DNA from: JAVKLU01 sp031538895
GTDB lineage: Bacteria; Pseudomonadota; Gammaproteobacteria; Burkholderiales; Burkholderiaceae
Direction of reading: 5' to 3'
DNA length: 60,083 bases
Assembly (NCBI GenBank): GCA_031538895.1
Contig: JAVKLU010000039.1
Span: forward strand, 1-60,083
Below are positions 26,685-35,050 of this stretch, one piece after another; position 1 is the stretch's first letter, and each line of letters opens with the position of its first letter. A program made the position numbers and the translations under genes. The notes under the pieces were generated by a model. It saw only the letters and a list, made by a program, of their open reading frames with translations. It was not told where the DNA came from and did not search any database.

Positions 26685-27812
26685 ATGTCCTTTTCTCGAA
26701 AACTTATTCTTAAAGCCATTGTTATCAGCGCTGCGATTGCTTTTATTTTACTGATATTAAAGCCCCATTGGTTTACCCATTTTCAAGGTAATCCTGTATT
26801 GATTAGCGAATCAGCTCATGACAATAAAATTGACGCAAACCCTGTTCTATCTTATCGTGCGGCCGCAAAATTAGCGATGCCTTCGGTAGTGAATATTTTT
26901 AGTAGCAAAAAAAACAGTGGCGCTGATCTTGATTTTCTTTCACGCCGATTTTTTGATCAAGAAGAATCTCCCAACCTGTCCAGCTTAGGTTCTGGGGTCA
27001 TTGTCAGTAGCAGTGGTATTGTGATTACTAACCATCATGTGATTGAACAGGCGACCTCGATTGACGTAGCATTAAGTGATGGTCGAAAAGTCGAGGCCAA
27101 ACTCATTGGCAGTGATCCTGAAACTGACTTAGCTGTATTGCAACTCCCCTTAGATAAACTGCCCGCAATTACTTTTGCGCCGGCGACTCAATTAGAAATC
27201 GGTGATGTGGTGTTCGCCATCGGCAATCCTTTTGGCGTGGGGCAAACTATGACCATGGGAATCGTATCGGCGCTTCGACGCGATCATTTGGGAATCAATA
27301 CTTTTGAAAATTTTATTCAAACTGATGCGGCGATCAACCCAGGTAATTCTGGTGGTGCATTGGTTGATAGCGCAGGGCATTTAGTCGGTATCAATGCGGC
27401 AATTTATTCGCAAAGTGGTGGCTCCGAAGGTATCGGTTTTGCCATTCCCAACAGTATTGTGAAAGAAATCTTAGCATCGATTGTGCGCGACGGTCAGGTT
27501 GTGCGCGGCTGGATTGGCGTAGCACCGCAAGATTTAAACGAAGCACTAATCAGCAGTTTTGATTTAAAAGTATCACATGGCGTCATCATCACCGCAGTGG
27601 TGCGTGATGGCCCAGCGGCGCGCGCTGGTTTGCGTCCAGGCGATGTGGTGATCAAAATTGCCAATGACCCGATTAAAGACAGCGTTGATTTATTGACCGC
27701 TATCGCCAAGCAAACACCCAATACACGCATCGCCATTGAGTTCATCCGCAAAAATAAAAATCAAACGGTACAAGTGCAAGTGGGTAAACGTCAGCCGATG
27801 AAAAAGAAATAA
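26685..27812 (+). CDS. membrane-anchored S1C serine protease, DegQ/DegS/AlgW type
   Basis: 375 residues. Residues 8-27 are one membrane anchor. The trypsin-like domain has the triad His118 (ITNHHVIE), Asp148 (PETDLAVLQL) and Ser212 (NPGNSGGAL). One PDZ domain follows (GWIGVAPQDL through GLRPGDVVIKIANDP). One anchor plus one PDZ matches the regulatory proteases DegS or AlgW, which cleave anti-sigma factors on envelope stress, more than the two-PDZ DegP; the specific role is inference. No Shine-Dalgarno is visible, and no upstream in-frame ATG, GTG or TTG exists. Confidence 0.92.
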   Translation: MSFSRKLILKAIVISAAIAFILLILKPHWFTHFQGNPVLISESAHDNKIDANPVLSYRAAAKLAMPSVVNIFSSKKNSGADLDFLSRRFFDQEESPNLSSLGSGVIVSSSGIVITNHHVIEQATSIDVALSDGRKVEAKLIGSDPETDLAVLQLPLDKLPAITFAPATQLEIGDVVFAIGNPFGVGQTMTMGIVSALRRDHLGINTFENFIQTDAAINPGNSGGALVDSAGHLVGINAAIYSQSGGSEGIGFAIPNSIVKEILASIVRDGQVVRGWIGVAPQDLNEALISSFDLKVSHGVIITAVVRDGPAARAGLRPGDVVIKIANDPIKDSVDLLTAIAKQTPNTRIAIEFIRKNKNQTVQVQVGKRQPMKKK

Positions 27813-27819
27813 TTCATCA

Positions 27820-28209
27820 ATGATGAAATCAAACCAAGTGAATAAAGATACGGCATTGATTTTGTTGGCTCATGGCTCCAAAGATCCGCTGTGGGCTGGG
27901 CCTGTCATGCAACTTAGGGATTTGCTGCGCGCACGTGATCGCATTGTTGAAGTGGCATTTTTAGAATCGATGACACCCAATTTGGGAGATGCGATCGAGC
28001 GTTTAATTCAGGCTAACGCAGACGTGAATCTGAAGGCGATTGATATTTTTCCCGTGTTTTTCGGCGTAGGTACACACTTGCGGCAAGATTTGCCACGACT
28101 GTGTCAGGCTGAACAACAACGGTTTTTGCACATCACTTTGCGCGTCTTGCCCGCTTTAGGTCAGAACGCAGCAATGCTGCGGGCGATTGCAGAAACTTTA
28201 ATGGTCTGA
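27820..28209 (+). CDS. CbiX/SirB-like sirohydrochlorin chelatase
   Basis: 129 residues, the short single-domain chelatase form. The start ALILLAHGSKDPLWAGP contains the metal-binding His, and IDIFPVFFGVGTHLRQDLP carries the second family block with another His. It would insert cobalt or iron into sirohydrochlorin or a related tetrapyrrole. ATG 27820 (another Met follows at once) is seven bases after the protease stop, suggesting cotranscription with it. Other siroheme or cobalamin genes are absent from the window, so the metal is open. Confidence 0.82.
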   Translation: MMKSNQVNKDTALILLAHGSKDPLWAGPVMQLRDLLRARDRIVEVAFLESMTPNLGDAIERLIQANADVNLKAIDIFPVFFGVGTHLRQDLPRLCQAEQQRFLHITLRVLPALGQNAAMLRAIAETLMV

Positions 28210-28275
28210 ACAACTTTGATTTTTGAACTGGGGGACTTGATATAACTGATCAAGCGCACTTATCAAGCAGGCTGA

Positions 28276-28956
28276 TTACGATAAACAAAGCAGCCAAACA
28301 ATATACGCAGCAAGGATTAACATTAACACGCCAACTAATGGGTAAGCGCGAGAGATTGCATTTTTTGCGTCGCCATCTTGATAGCCCGTAATCATCGCCC
28401 TGATAAAGCCCTTGCCATAACGATAACGTCCCCATGCGACGCCGCACCAGTGGCCCAGCACAACAAGCATCATCAAATTCCCTGCGCCTTCATGCAGTTC
28501 GGTCGCGCGCTCACTCATGGATTCTGTCCAAAAATGCAGCCATGAAAACCCCATCGTCGCAAAATCATTCAATCCGCCCGTGAACCCAATCACCAGTCCC
28601 AGAAATAACATTAAGACAATCGCGATCGCGCCTAAAGGATTGTGTCCTGGCGTGTGTATTGGCCTATGTATTGGCGTGTGTATTGGGTTTTCTGGTCGAT
28701 GCAAAAACTCATGTTTTACATACGCCATAACGGCGCTAGGCCCACGAACAAAGGACGTAAAGCGCGCATAACGCGTTCCAACCAATCCCCACAACAAACG
28801 CACCAATAGCATCGCGACAAAAATATACCCACTGGTGATATGTAGCAAACGGAATTTTTCACTTTCTGCAGAGGCAAATGAGACCAGAAAAGTGAGCGCA
28901 AACAGCCAATGAAACAATCGTGTTGGGATATCCCATACTAAAATTTTTTGAGTCAT
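28276..28956 (-). CDS. cytochrome b561 family membrane protein
   Basis: 226 residues from ATG 28956, where MTQKILVWDIPTRLFHWL gives the family N-terminus with a heme-ligand His; an upstream ATG would add a 56-residue tail of no family character. Four or more membrane spans carry further histidines (LLHITSGYIF, ELHEGAGNLMMLVVLGHW). In the loop, a 12-bp tandem repeat gives IHTP-IHRP-IHTP. It is the third gene of a cluster with a diheme cytochrome and a DUF1924 cytochrome, the arrangement described for shp-dhc-cytochrome b in Rhodobacter sphaeroides, where it may supply electrons from quinol. Confidence 0.88.
   Translation of the reverse strand: MTQKILVWDIPTRLFHWLFALTFLVSFASAESEKFRLLHITSGYIFVAMLLVRLLWGLVGTRYARFTSFVRGPSAVMAYVKHEFLHRPENPIHTPIHRPIHTPGHNPLGAIAIVLMLFLGLVIGFTGGLNDFATMGFSWLHFWTESMSERATELHEGAGNLMMLVVLGHWCGVAWGRYRYGKGFIRAMITGYQDGDAKNAISRAYPLVGVLMLILAAYIVWLLCLS
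28649..28684 (-). repeat. 12-bp tandem repeat x3 inside the cytochrome b561 gene
   Basis: Units GGCGTGTGTATT, GGCCTATGTATT, GGCGTGTGTATT, read on the coding strand as the four-residue blocks IHTP, IHRP, IHTP in a soluble loop. Frame is preserved. Confidence 0.85.
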
Positions 28957-28999
28957 ATGAAGAGAATTGGGGCAAGAGGGTTGAATTCTAAAAATACGA

Positions 29000-29479
29000 T
29001 TAACGTGGCATTTTGACCAAATGCTCACGATAGCCACCGCTATCCGTATCAGTGTGGCAGGCCGAACAGTTACTCGCGGTTTTGATGAGCGGGTGTTTCC
29101 ATTTTGCGGCCGGCACTTCGTCATGTTTACGGATGAACCACGCAGTTTCTGTTATGCGAATTGGATTTTTAGTCGCCTCTTGAGCGCGTTTGCCTTTCGC
29201 GTTACTCATCAAAAATTGCGTAATTTCTTTTTCTTGATCGGGACTGAGCGAGGCATCAACCCCATAATGTGTTTTCAATTGAGTCATGATCACAGTCCAC
29301 GACTTTGGCCCTAAAAACTCAGCCGGAAAAGCGACGTGACAACTGCCGCATTCAGCTTTCCAAGTGACGTTGTTCGCGCGTGTACGACTTGCACCATGAG
29401 ATGATTCATCAGCATGGACACCGACTGCTATAAAACTAAGCGCAATGCTTAAAAAAACATAGACTAGATTTTTTTTCAT
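29000..29479 (-). CDS. diheme cytochrome c (DHC-like)
   Basis: 159 residues with a Sec signal peptide (KKNLVYVFLSIALSFIAVGVHA). Two heme-binding motifs are seen: CGSCHVAFP at about residue 44 and CSACHTDTD near 138, with the family context AEFLGPKSWTVIM between them. This matches the DHC family that partners the SHP oxygen/NO-binding cytochrome. It would pass electrons from the cytochrome b561 partner to the DUF1924 protein in the periplasm. The upstream gene ends two bases before its start region. Confidence 0.88.
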   Translation of the reverse strand: MKKNLVYVFLSIALSFIAVGVHADESSHGASRTRANNVTWKAECGSCHVAFPAEFLGPKSWTVIMTQLKTHYGVDASLSPDQEKEITQFLMSNAKGKRAQEATKNPIRITETAWFIRKHDEVPAAKWKHPLIKTASNCSACHTDTDSGGYREHLVKMPR

Positions 29480-29481
29480 GA

Positions 29482-29898
29482 TTACAAACTCATTAAATAA
29501 GTGATGACATCTGCTTTTTCAGCAGGTGTACAAATACGTCCTAAGACGTCATTGCAATTGCGGCGAAACCATTTCTCAACTTTGTCTGCGTTGGTAAAGC
29601 GATCTGTGTTGATGCGTGTTGCCATCGCTTCAATCACGCGCTGCGTGCTGGCATGTTTGCCGTTTTGTTTTGGATCATTGGTGTGACAACTGCTGCAACT
29701 CCATTCTTTACCATGGGTTTGATTAAAAAAAGTGCGTCCACGCTCTGCACTCGGGGTAAATGCTGGCGTCGTTGTTCGCGCTTGGGTTTGAAATTGAGCC
29801 ACAAAATCAGAGGGTTGCGCCGCTTGCGCTTGACCCTGCGCTTGACTCATAAAACCGATGATGACACCGAAAAAAATAAATATTGTTTTTATAAACAT
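29482..29898 (-). CDS. DUF1924 monoheme cytochrome c (SHP-like)
   Basis: 138 residues with a signal peptide (IFIFFGVIIGFMSQAQGQAQA). A single heme motif CSSCHTNDP is followed by KHASTQRVIEAMA and KVEKWFRRNCNDVLGR, the DUF1924 arrangement of the sphaeroides heme protein SHP, whose heme can bind oxygen or NO through a displaceable Asn ligand. The Asn-rich segment RRNCNDV is a plausible counterpart. It is the first gene of the cluster with DHC and cytochrome b561; the function here is inferred from that family. Confidence 0.87.
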   Translation of the reverse strand: MFIKTIFIFFGVIIGFMSQAQGQAQAAQPSDFVAQFQTQARTTTPAFTPSAERGRTFFNQTHGKEWSCSSCHTNDPKQNGKHASTQRVIEAMATRINTDRFTNADKVEKWFRRNCNDVLGRICTPAEKADVITYLMSL

Positions 29899-30310
29899 CG
29901 CTTTGATTACCCTAAAAGATCAATTATAAAAATTACTGTTACCGTTTTATTATGGCTCAATAACTAATGACGCCATAACTACAAGGCCGAAATGAATTCG
30001 TGCTCGTTGAACTAGCGTTCATGATAATTAGGAATTCTATAAATTAAACCTTAAAAACGAATGAAACGATTAGTGATGCTTCAACGCGGTCACAGCGACG
30101 CCGCTATTCATCGCTATTCATCGCTATTGATAAGCTCTGTGTATGATGGACTCTGCATACATGTGTGTGAGTTAGACTCTTGAATCAACTTGTTCGATAT
30201 GATGCTCTTGCTGAATTTCTGCACAAAATACTTCGAAACGTTTGTTCAAAAAATCCCTAGCGTTTTTACTCTCCCCGTTTCTTTTAATCTTATTTATTTT
30301 TGGAGTTTTT
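29899..30310. other. intergenic region upstream of ald, with a 10-bp tandem repeat
   Basis: About 410 bases between the divergent SHP-like gene and ald. No gene is supported. At 30102-30131 there are three 10-base units (CGCTATTCAT twice, then CGCTATTGAT). It should hold the promoters of both divergent genes, but I could not assign -35 and -10 boxes with confidence. TGGAG lies 5-9 bases before the ald ATG. Confidence 0.5.
30102..30131. repeat. 10-bp tandem repeat x3 upstream of ald
   Basis: Units CGCTATTCAT, CGCTATTCAT and CGCTATTGAT. Noncoding, about 180 bases upstream of the ald start. Confidence 0.85.
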
Positions 30311-31426
30311 ATGCGAATTGGTGTCCCTAAAGAAATTAAAAATCATGAATACCGTGTTGGTTTAACTCCCGCCAGTGTGCGCGAATTGTGTCAAAGCGGC
30401 CATCAAGTTTTGGTTCAAACCGAAGCGGGTAGCGCGATTGGTTTATCCGATGAAGAGTATCGTCAATCTGGCGCAAGCATCGTTTCGGATGCAAAAATAA
30501 TTTTTTCTGATGCTGATCTGATCGTCAAAGTCAAAGAACCACAAGCGCTTGAATGCGCGATGTTGCGTCCTGGTCAAATTTTATATACCTATTTGCATTT
30601 AGCACCAGACCCTGAACAAACCAAGGCACTGATCAAATCTGGCGCAATTTGTATTGCGTATGAAACGATTACCGGCGCTAATGGCGGCCTGCCTTTATTG
30701 GCACCGATGAGCGAAGTCGCCGGTCGCATGTCGATTCAAGCCGCCGCTGCGCATTTAGAAAAATCCAAAGGTGGCATGGGCGTACTGTTGGGTGGTGTAC
30801 CGGGAACGCCACCTGCGCATGTCGTGATTTTGGGCGCAGGAGTGGTTGGTACCAACGCACTACAAATGGCAGCGGGCATGGGTGCACGCACAACTGTAAT
30901 TGATAAAAATGTGGATCGTTTACGTCAACTCGATTTGATTTTTGGTAATCGGATTACCACGTCTTACTCAACTAACGCCAGTATTGAAGCCGCTGTCATT
31001 GACGCCGATGTCGTGATTGGTGGCGTATTGATTCCTGGCGCTGCCGCACCTAAACTGGTGACGCGCGCGTTGATTGAAAAAATGAAAAAAGGCGCAGTGG
31101 TCGTCGACGTGGCGATTGATCAAGGTGGTTGTTTTGAAACCTCAAAAGCAACTACACATGCCGAACCAACTTATATCGTGGATGGTGTCGTTCATTATTG
31201 CGTCGCCAATATGCCTGGTGCGGTGGCGCGCACCTCGACTTTTGCACTCAATAACGCCACCATTAAACACGCCTTGGCCCTAGCAAACAAAGGTTGGAAA
31301 AACGCTTTGCGCGATGATGTTTATTTGCAAAACGGCTTGAATATCTGCGAAGGAAAAGTGACCTATGAAGCCGTAGCGCGCGATTTAGCTTACACCTTTA
31401 CTCCAGCGATTAGTTTATTGGCGTGA
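30311..31426 (+). CDS. ald: alanine dehydrogenase
   Basis: 371 residues from ATG 30311, preceded by GGAG, which fixes the start. An upstream in-frame start would add 23 hydrophobic residues and is not needed. The N-terminus MRIGVPKEIKNHEYRVGLTP is the family signature; VILGAGVVGTNALQMAAGMGA is the NAD-binding loop; NMPGAVARTSTFALNN is conserved near the end. It interconverts alanine with pyruvate and ammonia. Its stop overlaps the GTG start of the next gene by four bases. Confidence 0.96.
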   Translation: MRIGVPKEIKNHEYRVGLTPASVRELCQSGHQVLVQTEAGSAIGLSDEEYRQSGASIVSDAKIIFSDADLIVKVKEPQALECAMLRPGQILYTYLHLAPDPEQTKALIKSGAICIAYETITGANGGLPLLAPMSEVAGRMSIQAAAAHLEKSKGGMGVLLGGVPGTPPAHVVILGAGVVGTNALQMAAGMGARTTVIDKNVDRLRQLDLIFGNRITTSYSTNASIEAAVIDADVVIGGVLIPGAAAPKLVTRALIEKMKKGAVVVDVAIDQGGCFETSKATTHAEPTYIVDGVVHYCVANMPGAVARTSTFALNNATIKHALALANKGWKNALRDDVYLQNGLNICEGKVTYEAVARDLAYTFTPAISLLA

Positions 31427-32883
31427 ACATTTTTTTGTCTGAATGCGCGGCGGCAGTTGGTGCTGCGCATGTTCTTACCACAGAACTCGCGTCTTATTTA
31501 ACCGATTGGCGTGGCCGCGGTGGTAATGCCGCCGATGCCGTTATTCGTCCAGCTAATACGGCGCAAGTCGCGACTGTTCTGGCGCTGTGCAGTCAACACC
31601 ACATTGCAGTCGTCGCACAGGGCGGCAATACTGGTCTGGTCATGGGCAGCGCCCCCAGACCTGAACACACGTCATCGCACACTTCATTGCACACTTCGTC
31701 ACACGCTTTGTCACACATAAACGGCGCGATTATTTTGTCACTGACGCGGATGAATCACATCAGTTCGATTGATGTCATCAATAACAGCATGGTGGTCGAA
31801 GCGGGCGTGGTGTTACAAAAAATCCACGACACTCTAGAACCACTGAATCGCGTTTTTCCTTTAAGTCTGGCGGCGCAAGCTTCGTGCACGATCGGCGGTA
31901 ATTTAGCCACTAACGCAGGCGGTGTTCACGTCGTGCGTTACGGCATGGCGCGCCAACTGTGTTTAGGCATTGAGGCTATCACCGCGCAAGGGGAAGTCTT
32001 GAATAGTTTGTCGGCAGTGCATAAAAACAATTCAGGATATGACTGGCGCGATTTACTGATTGGTTCTGAAGGTACGCTCGCGGTCATTACGCGCGCGACT
32101 TTAAAAATTTTTCCTGCACCACGCGCATCCGCCAGCGCCTGGATTTTTTGCGGCTCGATGCGCGATGCGGTGACACTTTTTACCGCCGCACAAAATGAAT
32201 TGGGCAATTTTGTCTGTGCGTTTGAAGTCATGATGATGGCCTGTGTGAAATTGGTTCGTCACTATTTTCCCAACAGCTCCCATGAATTGTCGACCGACGA
32301 GGCACCCATGGCAATATTGTTGGACCTTGAACACAATGATGATCCTAATTATTTGCAACAGGTTTTGCTCGAATTTTTAGCCCGTCATGCTGAGGCGGGA
32401 ATTATTAGCAATGCCTTATTGGCGCAATCAGACAGCCAACGCCGTAGTTATTGGCAAGTTCGCGAGCTGATCCCGCAAGCCGAAGCACGCGCTTTCAAAG
32501 CCGTCAAGCACGATATTGCCTTGCCCATTTCTGCATTGACTGATTTTGTCGCGCACGCCGAACAGCTACTGTCACAAAGCTTCCCCGGCTGCACGCCCTA
32601 TTATTTTGGCCACTGTGGCGATGGCAATTTGCATTACAACGTCATGCTCGCCCCAGCTTATGCCACTGATTTTGATCACAGTGAACTGGCGATTAACCGC
32701 CTGATTTATGACTTGGTCAGTCAATATGGCGGTAGCTTTTCAGCTGAACATGGGATTGGACGTTTACGCGTGAACCATTTAAAACACTACCGTAGTGCAA
32801 CAGAAATCAATCTATTTCACACTTTGAAAAAAGCCTTTGATCCACAAAATATTCTCAATCCCGACGTCATTGTTCCGCTGTAA
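31423..32883 (+). CDS. FAD-linked 2-hydroxyacid dehydrogenase (D-2-hydroxyglutarate / GlcD type)
   Basis: 486 residues. An N-terminal FAD-binding PCMH domain (IRPANTAQVATVLALC, AQGGNTGLVMGS, IGGNLATNAGGVHVVRYG) is followed by the FAD-oxidase C domain with HCGDGNLHYNV and AEHGIGRLRVNHL. Substrate assignment among D-2-hydroxyglutarate, D-lactate and glycolate is uncertain; the single-subunit length fits D-2-hydroxyglutarate or D-lactate types. Translation is coupled to ald by a GTGA overlap. A 12-bp tandem repeat adds an HTSS-type tract after AQGGNTGLVMGS in the FAD domain. Its stop is only seven bases from the convergent leuD stop. Confidence 0.85.
   Translation: MNIFLSECAAAVGAAHVLTTELASYLTDWRGRGGNAADAVIRPANTAQVATVLALCSQHHIAVVAQGGNTGLVMGSAPRPEHTSSHTSLHTSSHALSHINGAIILSLTRMNHISSIDVINNSMVVEAGVVLQKIHDTLEPLNRVFPLSLAAQASCTIGGNLATNAGGVHVVRYGMARQLCLGIEAITAQGEVLNSLSAVHKNNSGYDWRDLLIGSEGTLAVITRATLKIFPAPRASASAWIFCGSMRDAVTLFTAAQNELGNFVCAFEVMMMACVKLVRHYFPNSSHELSTDEAPMAILLDLEHNDDPNYLQQVLLEFLARHAEAGIISNALLAQSDSQRRSYWQVRELIPQAEARAFKAVKHDIALPISALTDFVAHAEQLLSQSFPGCTPYYFGHCGDGNLHYNVMLAPAYATDFDHSELAINRLIYDLVSQYGGSFSAEHGIGRLRVNHLKHYRSATEINLFHTLKKAFDPQNILNPDVIVPL
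31666..31713 (+). repeat. 12-bp tandem repeat x4 inside the FAD-linked dehydrogenase gene
   Basis: Four units (CACACGTCATCG, CACACTTCATTG, CACACTTCGTCA, CACGCTTTGTCA) give the peptide blocks HTSS, HTSL, HTSS, HALS. They sit in a loop after the flavin-contacting segment GGNTGLVMGS and do not break the frame. Confidence 0.88.
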
Positions 32884-32890
32884 ATCTACT

Positions 32891-33535
32891 TTACTTCGTC
32901 GGTATTGCCAACCAAGGAAAGCGCGCGATATGGGCGTTTTCAAATGTGCGGATTTTTTCGGCGTGGCGCAAACTCAAACCGATTTCATCAAAACCATTCA
33001 CCAAACAGTATTTACGAAAATCGGTGATTTCAAACGGGTAGGACGCCGCGCCATTGATCACGCGTTGCGCTACCAAATCAATCGTCATTTGATGATTGAT
33101 TTTGGCTTTTACCTCATCCATCATCGCGTTGACCACCTGTTCATCCAAAACAATCGGCAATAAACCATTTTTATAACAGTTGTTAAAAAAAATATCGGCA
33201 AACGATGGCGCAATGAGTGCGCGAAAACCGTATTGTTGCAAGGCCCATGGCGCGTGTTCGCGTGATGAGCCACAGCCAAAATTTTTGCCACTTAATAAAA
33301 TACTCGCGCCTTGATAACGTGCCTGATTCAAGACAAAATCCGGATTGATTTTGCGAAAACGAGAGTCCATTCCGGGTTCACCGTGATCGATATAACGCCA
33401 TTCATCAAACAAATTTTCACCAAATCCGGTGCGCTTAATCGACTTTAAAAATTGCTTAGGAATAATCGCGTCGGTATCCACATTAATCCGTTCCAGCGGA
33501 ACAACCACACCAGTATGTTGAGTAAAAGCATCCAT
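32891..33535 (-). CDS. leuD: 3-isopropylmalate dehydratase small subunit
   Basis: 214 residues of the LeuD family. Visible blocks are VPLERINVDTDAIIPKQFLK, SGKNFGCGSSREHAPWAL and IIAPSFADIFFNNCYKNGLLP. It completes the aconitase-like enzyme with LeuC in leucine synthesis. AGGAA precedes the ATG. It is 56 bases after leuC on the same strand. leuA and leuB are not in the window. Confidence 0.96.
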   Translation of the reverse strand: MDAFTQHTGVVVPLERINVDTDAIIPKQFLKSIKRTGFGENLFDEWRYIDHGEPGMDSRFRKINPDFVLNQARYQGASILLSGKNFGCGSSREHAPWALQQYGFRALIAPSFADIFFNNCYKNGLLPIVLDEQVVNAMMDEVKAKINHQMTIDLVAQRVINGAASYPFEITDFRKYCLVNGFDEIGLSLRHAEKIRTFENAHIARFPWLAIPTK

Positions 33536-33591
33536 AAAAATCTTCCTAATTATTCAATTCATCATCTGCCATCAGACATCAGAGGCCATTG

Positions 33592-34992
33592 TTACAAACG
33601 CGACACATCGACAAAGTGTCCATAAACACCAGCGGCGGCGGCCATCGCCGGCGAAACCAAATGTGTCAAGCCACCCTGTCCTTGCCGACCTTCAAAATTA
33701 CGATTGGAGGTTGAGGCACAACGCTCTCCTGGTTCCAAACGATCAGCATTCATCGCCAAACACATCGAGCATCCTGGTTCGCGCCATTCAAATCCGGCCG
33801 CAATAAAAATTTTATCCAGACCTTCGGCTTCGGCTTGCGCTTTGACCAAACCAGAACCGGCGACGACCATTGCTAACTTCACATTATTGGCGCGTTTTTT
33901 ACCGCGCACGACACTCGCTGCCGCGCGTAAATCTTCAATTCGCGCATTGGTACACGATCCGATAAAAACTTTGTCGACTTTAATTTGATCCATCGGAGTC
34001 CGAGGTGTGAGCTTCATATACAACAACGCCGCTTCAATCGCATCGCGACGCGCTGGGTCTTTTTCTTTATCAGGATCGGGAACGCAACCATCAATGCTTG
34101 TCACCATTTCAGGCGAGGTTCCCCACGTCACTTGTGGACGTAATTGCGTCGCATCAACCAAGACGGTACGATCAAATACTGCACCCTCGTCTGAAACCAA
34201 AGTTTTCCAATACAACACTGCCCTATTCCAATCCTCGCCAATGGGGCTATACGGGCGACCTTTTAAATAACTGATTGTCGTATCGTCCACACCGACCATT
34301 CCTGCACGCGCACCGGCCTCGATCGCCATATTGCAAACCGTCATGCGCCCTTCCATCGACAAGGCACGAATCGCACTGCCCGCAAATTCAATCGCGTAAC
34401 CCGTTCCACCCGCAGTGCCAATCACGCCAATGACGGCCAGAATAATGTCTTTGGCCGTCACCCCAAGCGGAATCGCCCCATCAATACGAATCAACATGGT
34501 TTTAGACGGTTTGGCAATTAAAGTTTGGGTCGCTAAAACGTGTTCGACTTCGCTGGTACCAATACCGTGTGCAAGGCAGGCAAACGCACCATGGGTTGAA
34601 GTATGCGAGTCACCACACACCACGGTCATGCCCGGTAAAGTCGCGCCTTGTTCGGGGCCCACGACGTGCACAATCCCTTGACGCAAATCGCTCATCCCAA
34701 AATAAGTCAGTTGATATTTTGCCGCGTTCGCAGACAAGGTATCCACTTGCAAACGTGAAATCGGATCCGCAATCCCTTGCGCGCGTCCTTGCGTGGGGAC
34801 ATTGTGATCGGCCACTAACAAATTTGCCGAATTACGCCAGGGTTGACGTTGCGCCAAGCTAAGTCCTTCAAACGCTTGCGGACTGGTCACTTCATGCAAC
34901 AAATGACGATCGATATATAACAAAGCCGTGCCGTCCGCTTCTAAATGAACAACATGGCTATCCCAGAGTTTTTGATAAAGTGTTTTAAACAT
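33592..34992 (-). CDS. leuC: 3-isopropylmalate dehydratase large subunit
   Basis: 466 residues. The 4Fe-4S ligands are visible in FIGSCTNARIEDL and EPGCSMCLAMN, with the substrate-binding blocks VCGDSHTSTHGAFA and AEGLDKIFIAAGFEWREPGC. It isomerises 2- to 3-isopropylmalate with LeuD. It starts at ATG 34992 and is followed by leuD. Upstream lies the kup gene end after about 60 bases, both on the minus strand. Confidence 0.97.
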   Translation of the reverse strand: MFKTLYQKLWDSHVVHLEADGTALLYIDRHLLHEVTSPQAFEGLSLAQRQPWRNSANLLVADHNVPTQGRAQGIADPISRLQVDTLSANAAKYQLTYFGMSDLRQGIVHVVGPEQGATLPGMTVVCGDSHTSTHGAFACLAHGIGTSEVEHVLATQTLIAKPSKTMLIRIDGAIPLGVTAKDIILAVIGVIGTAGGTGYAIEFAGSAIRALSMEGRMTVCNMAIEAGARAGMVGVDDTTISYLKGRPYSPIGEDWNRAVLYWKTLVSDEGAVFDRTVLVDATQLRPQVTWGTSPEMVTSIDGCVPDPDKEKDPARRDAIEAALLYMKLTPRTPMDQIKVDKVFIGSCTNARIEDLRAAASVVRGKKRANNVKLAMVVAGSGLVKAQAEAEGLDKIFIAAGFEWREPGCSMCLAMNADRLEPGERCASTSNRNFEGRQGQGGLTHLVSPAMAAAAGVYGHFVDVSRL

Positions 34993-35050
34993 GATGCGGT
35001 CTTTTATTTTTCAGGTTTTAAAAATAAGTAGGATGACGCGGTATGTCTGT

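Noticed and set aside
28957..29124. Upstream start of cytochrome b561
   Set aside because: The 56 extra residues are basic and overlap the diheme cytochrome gene; the conserved N-terminus begins at 28956.
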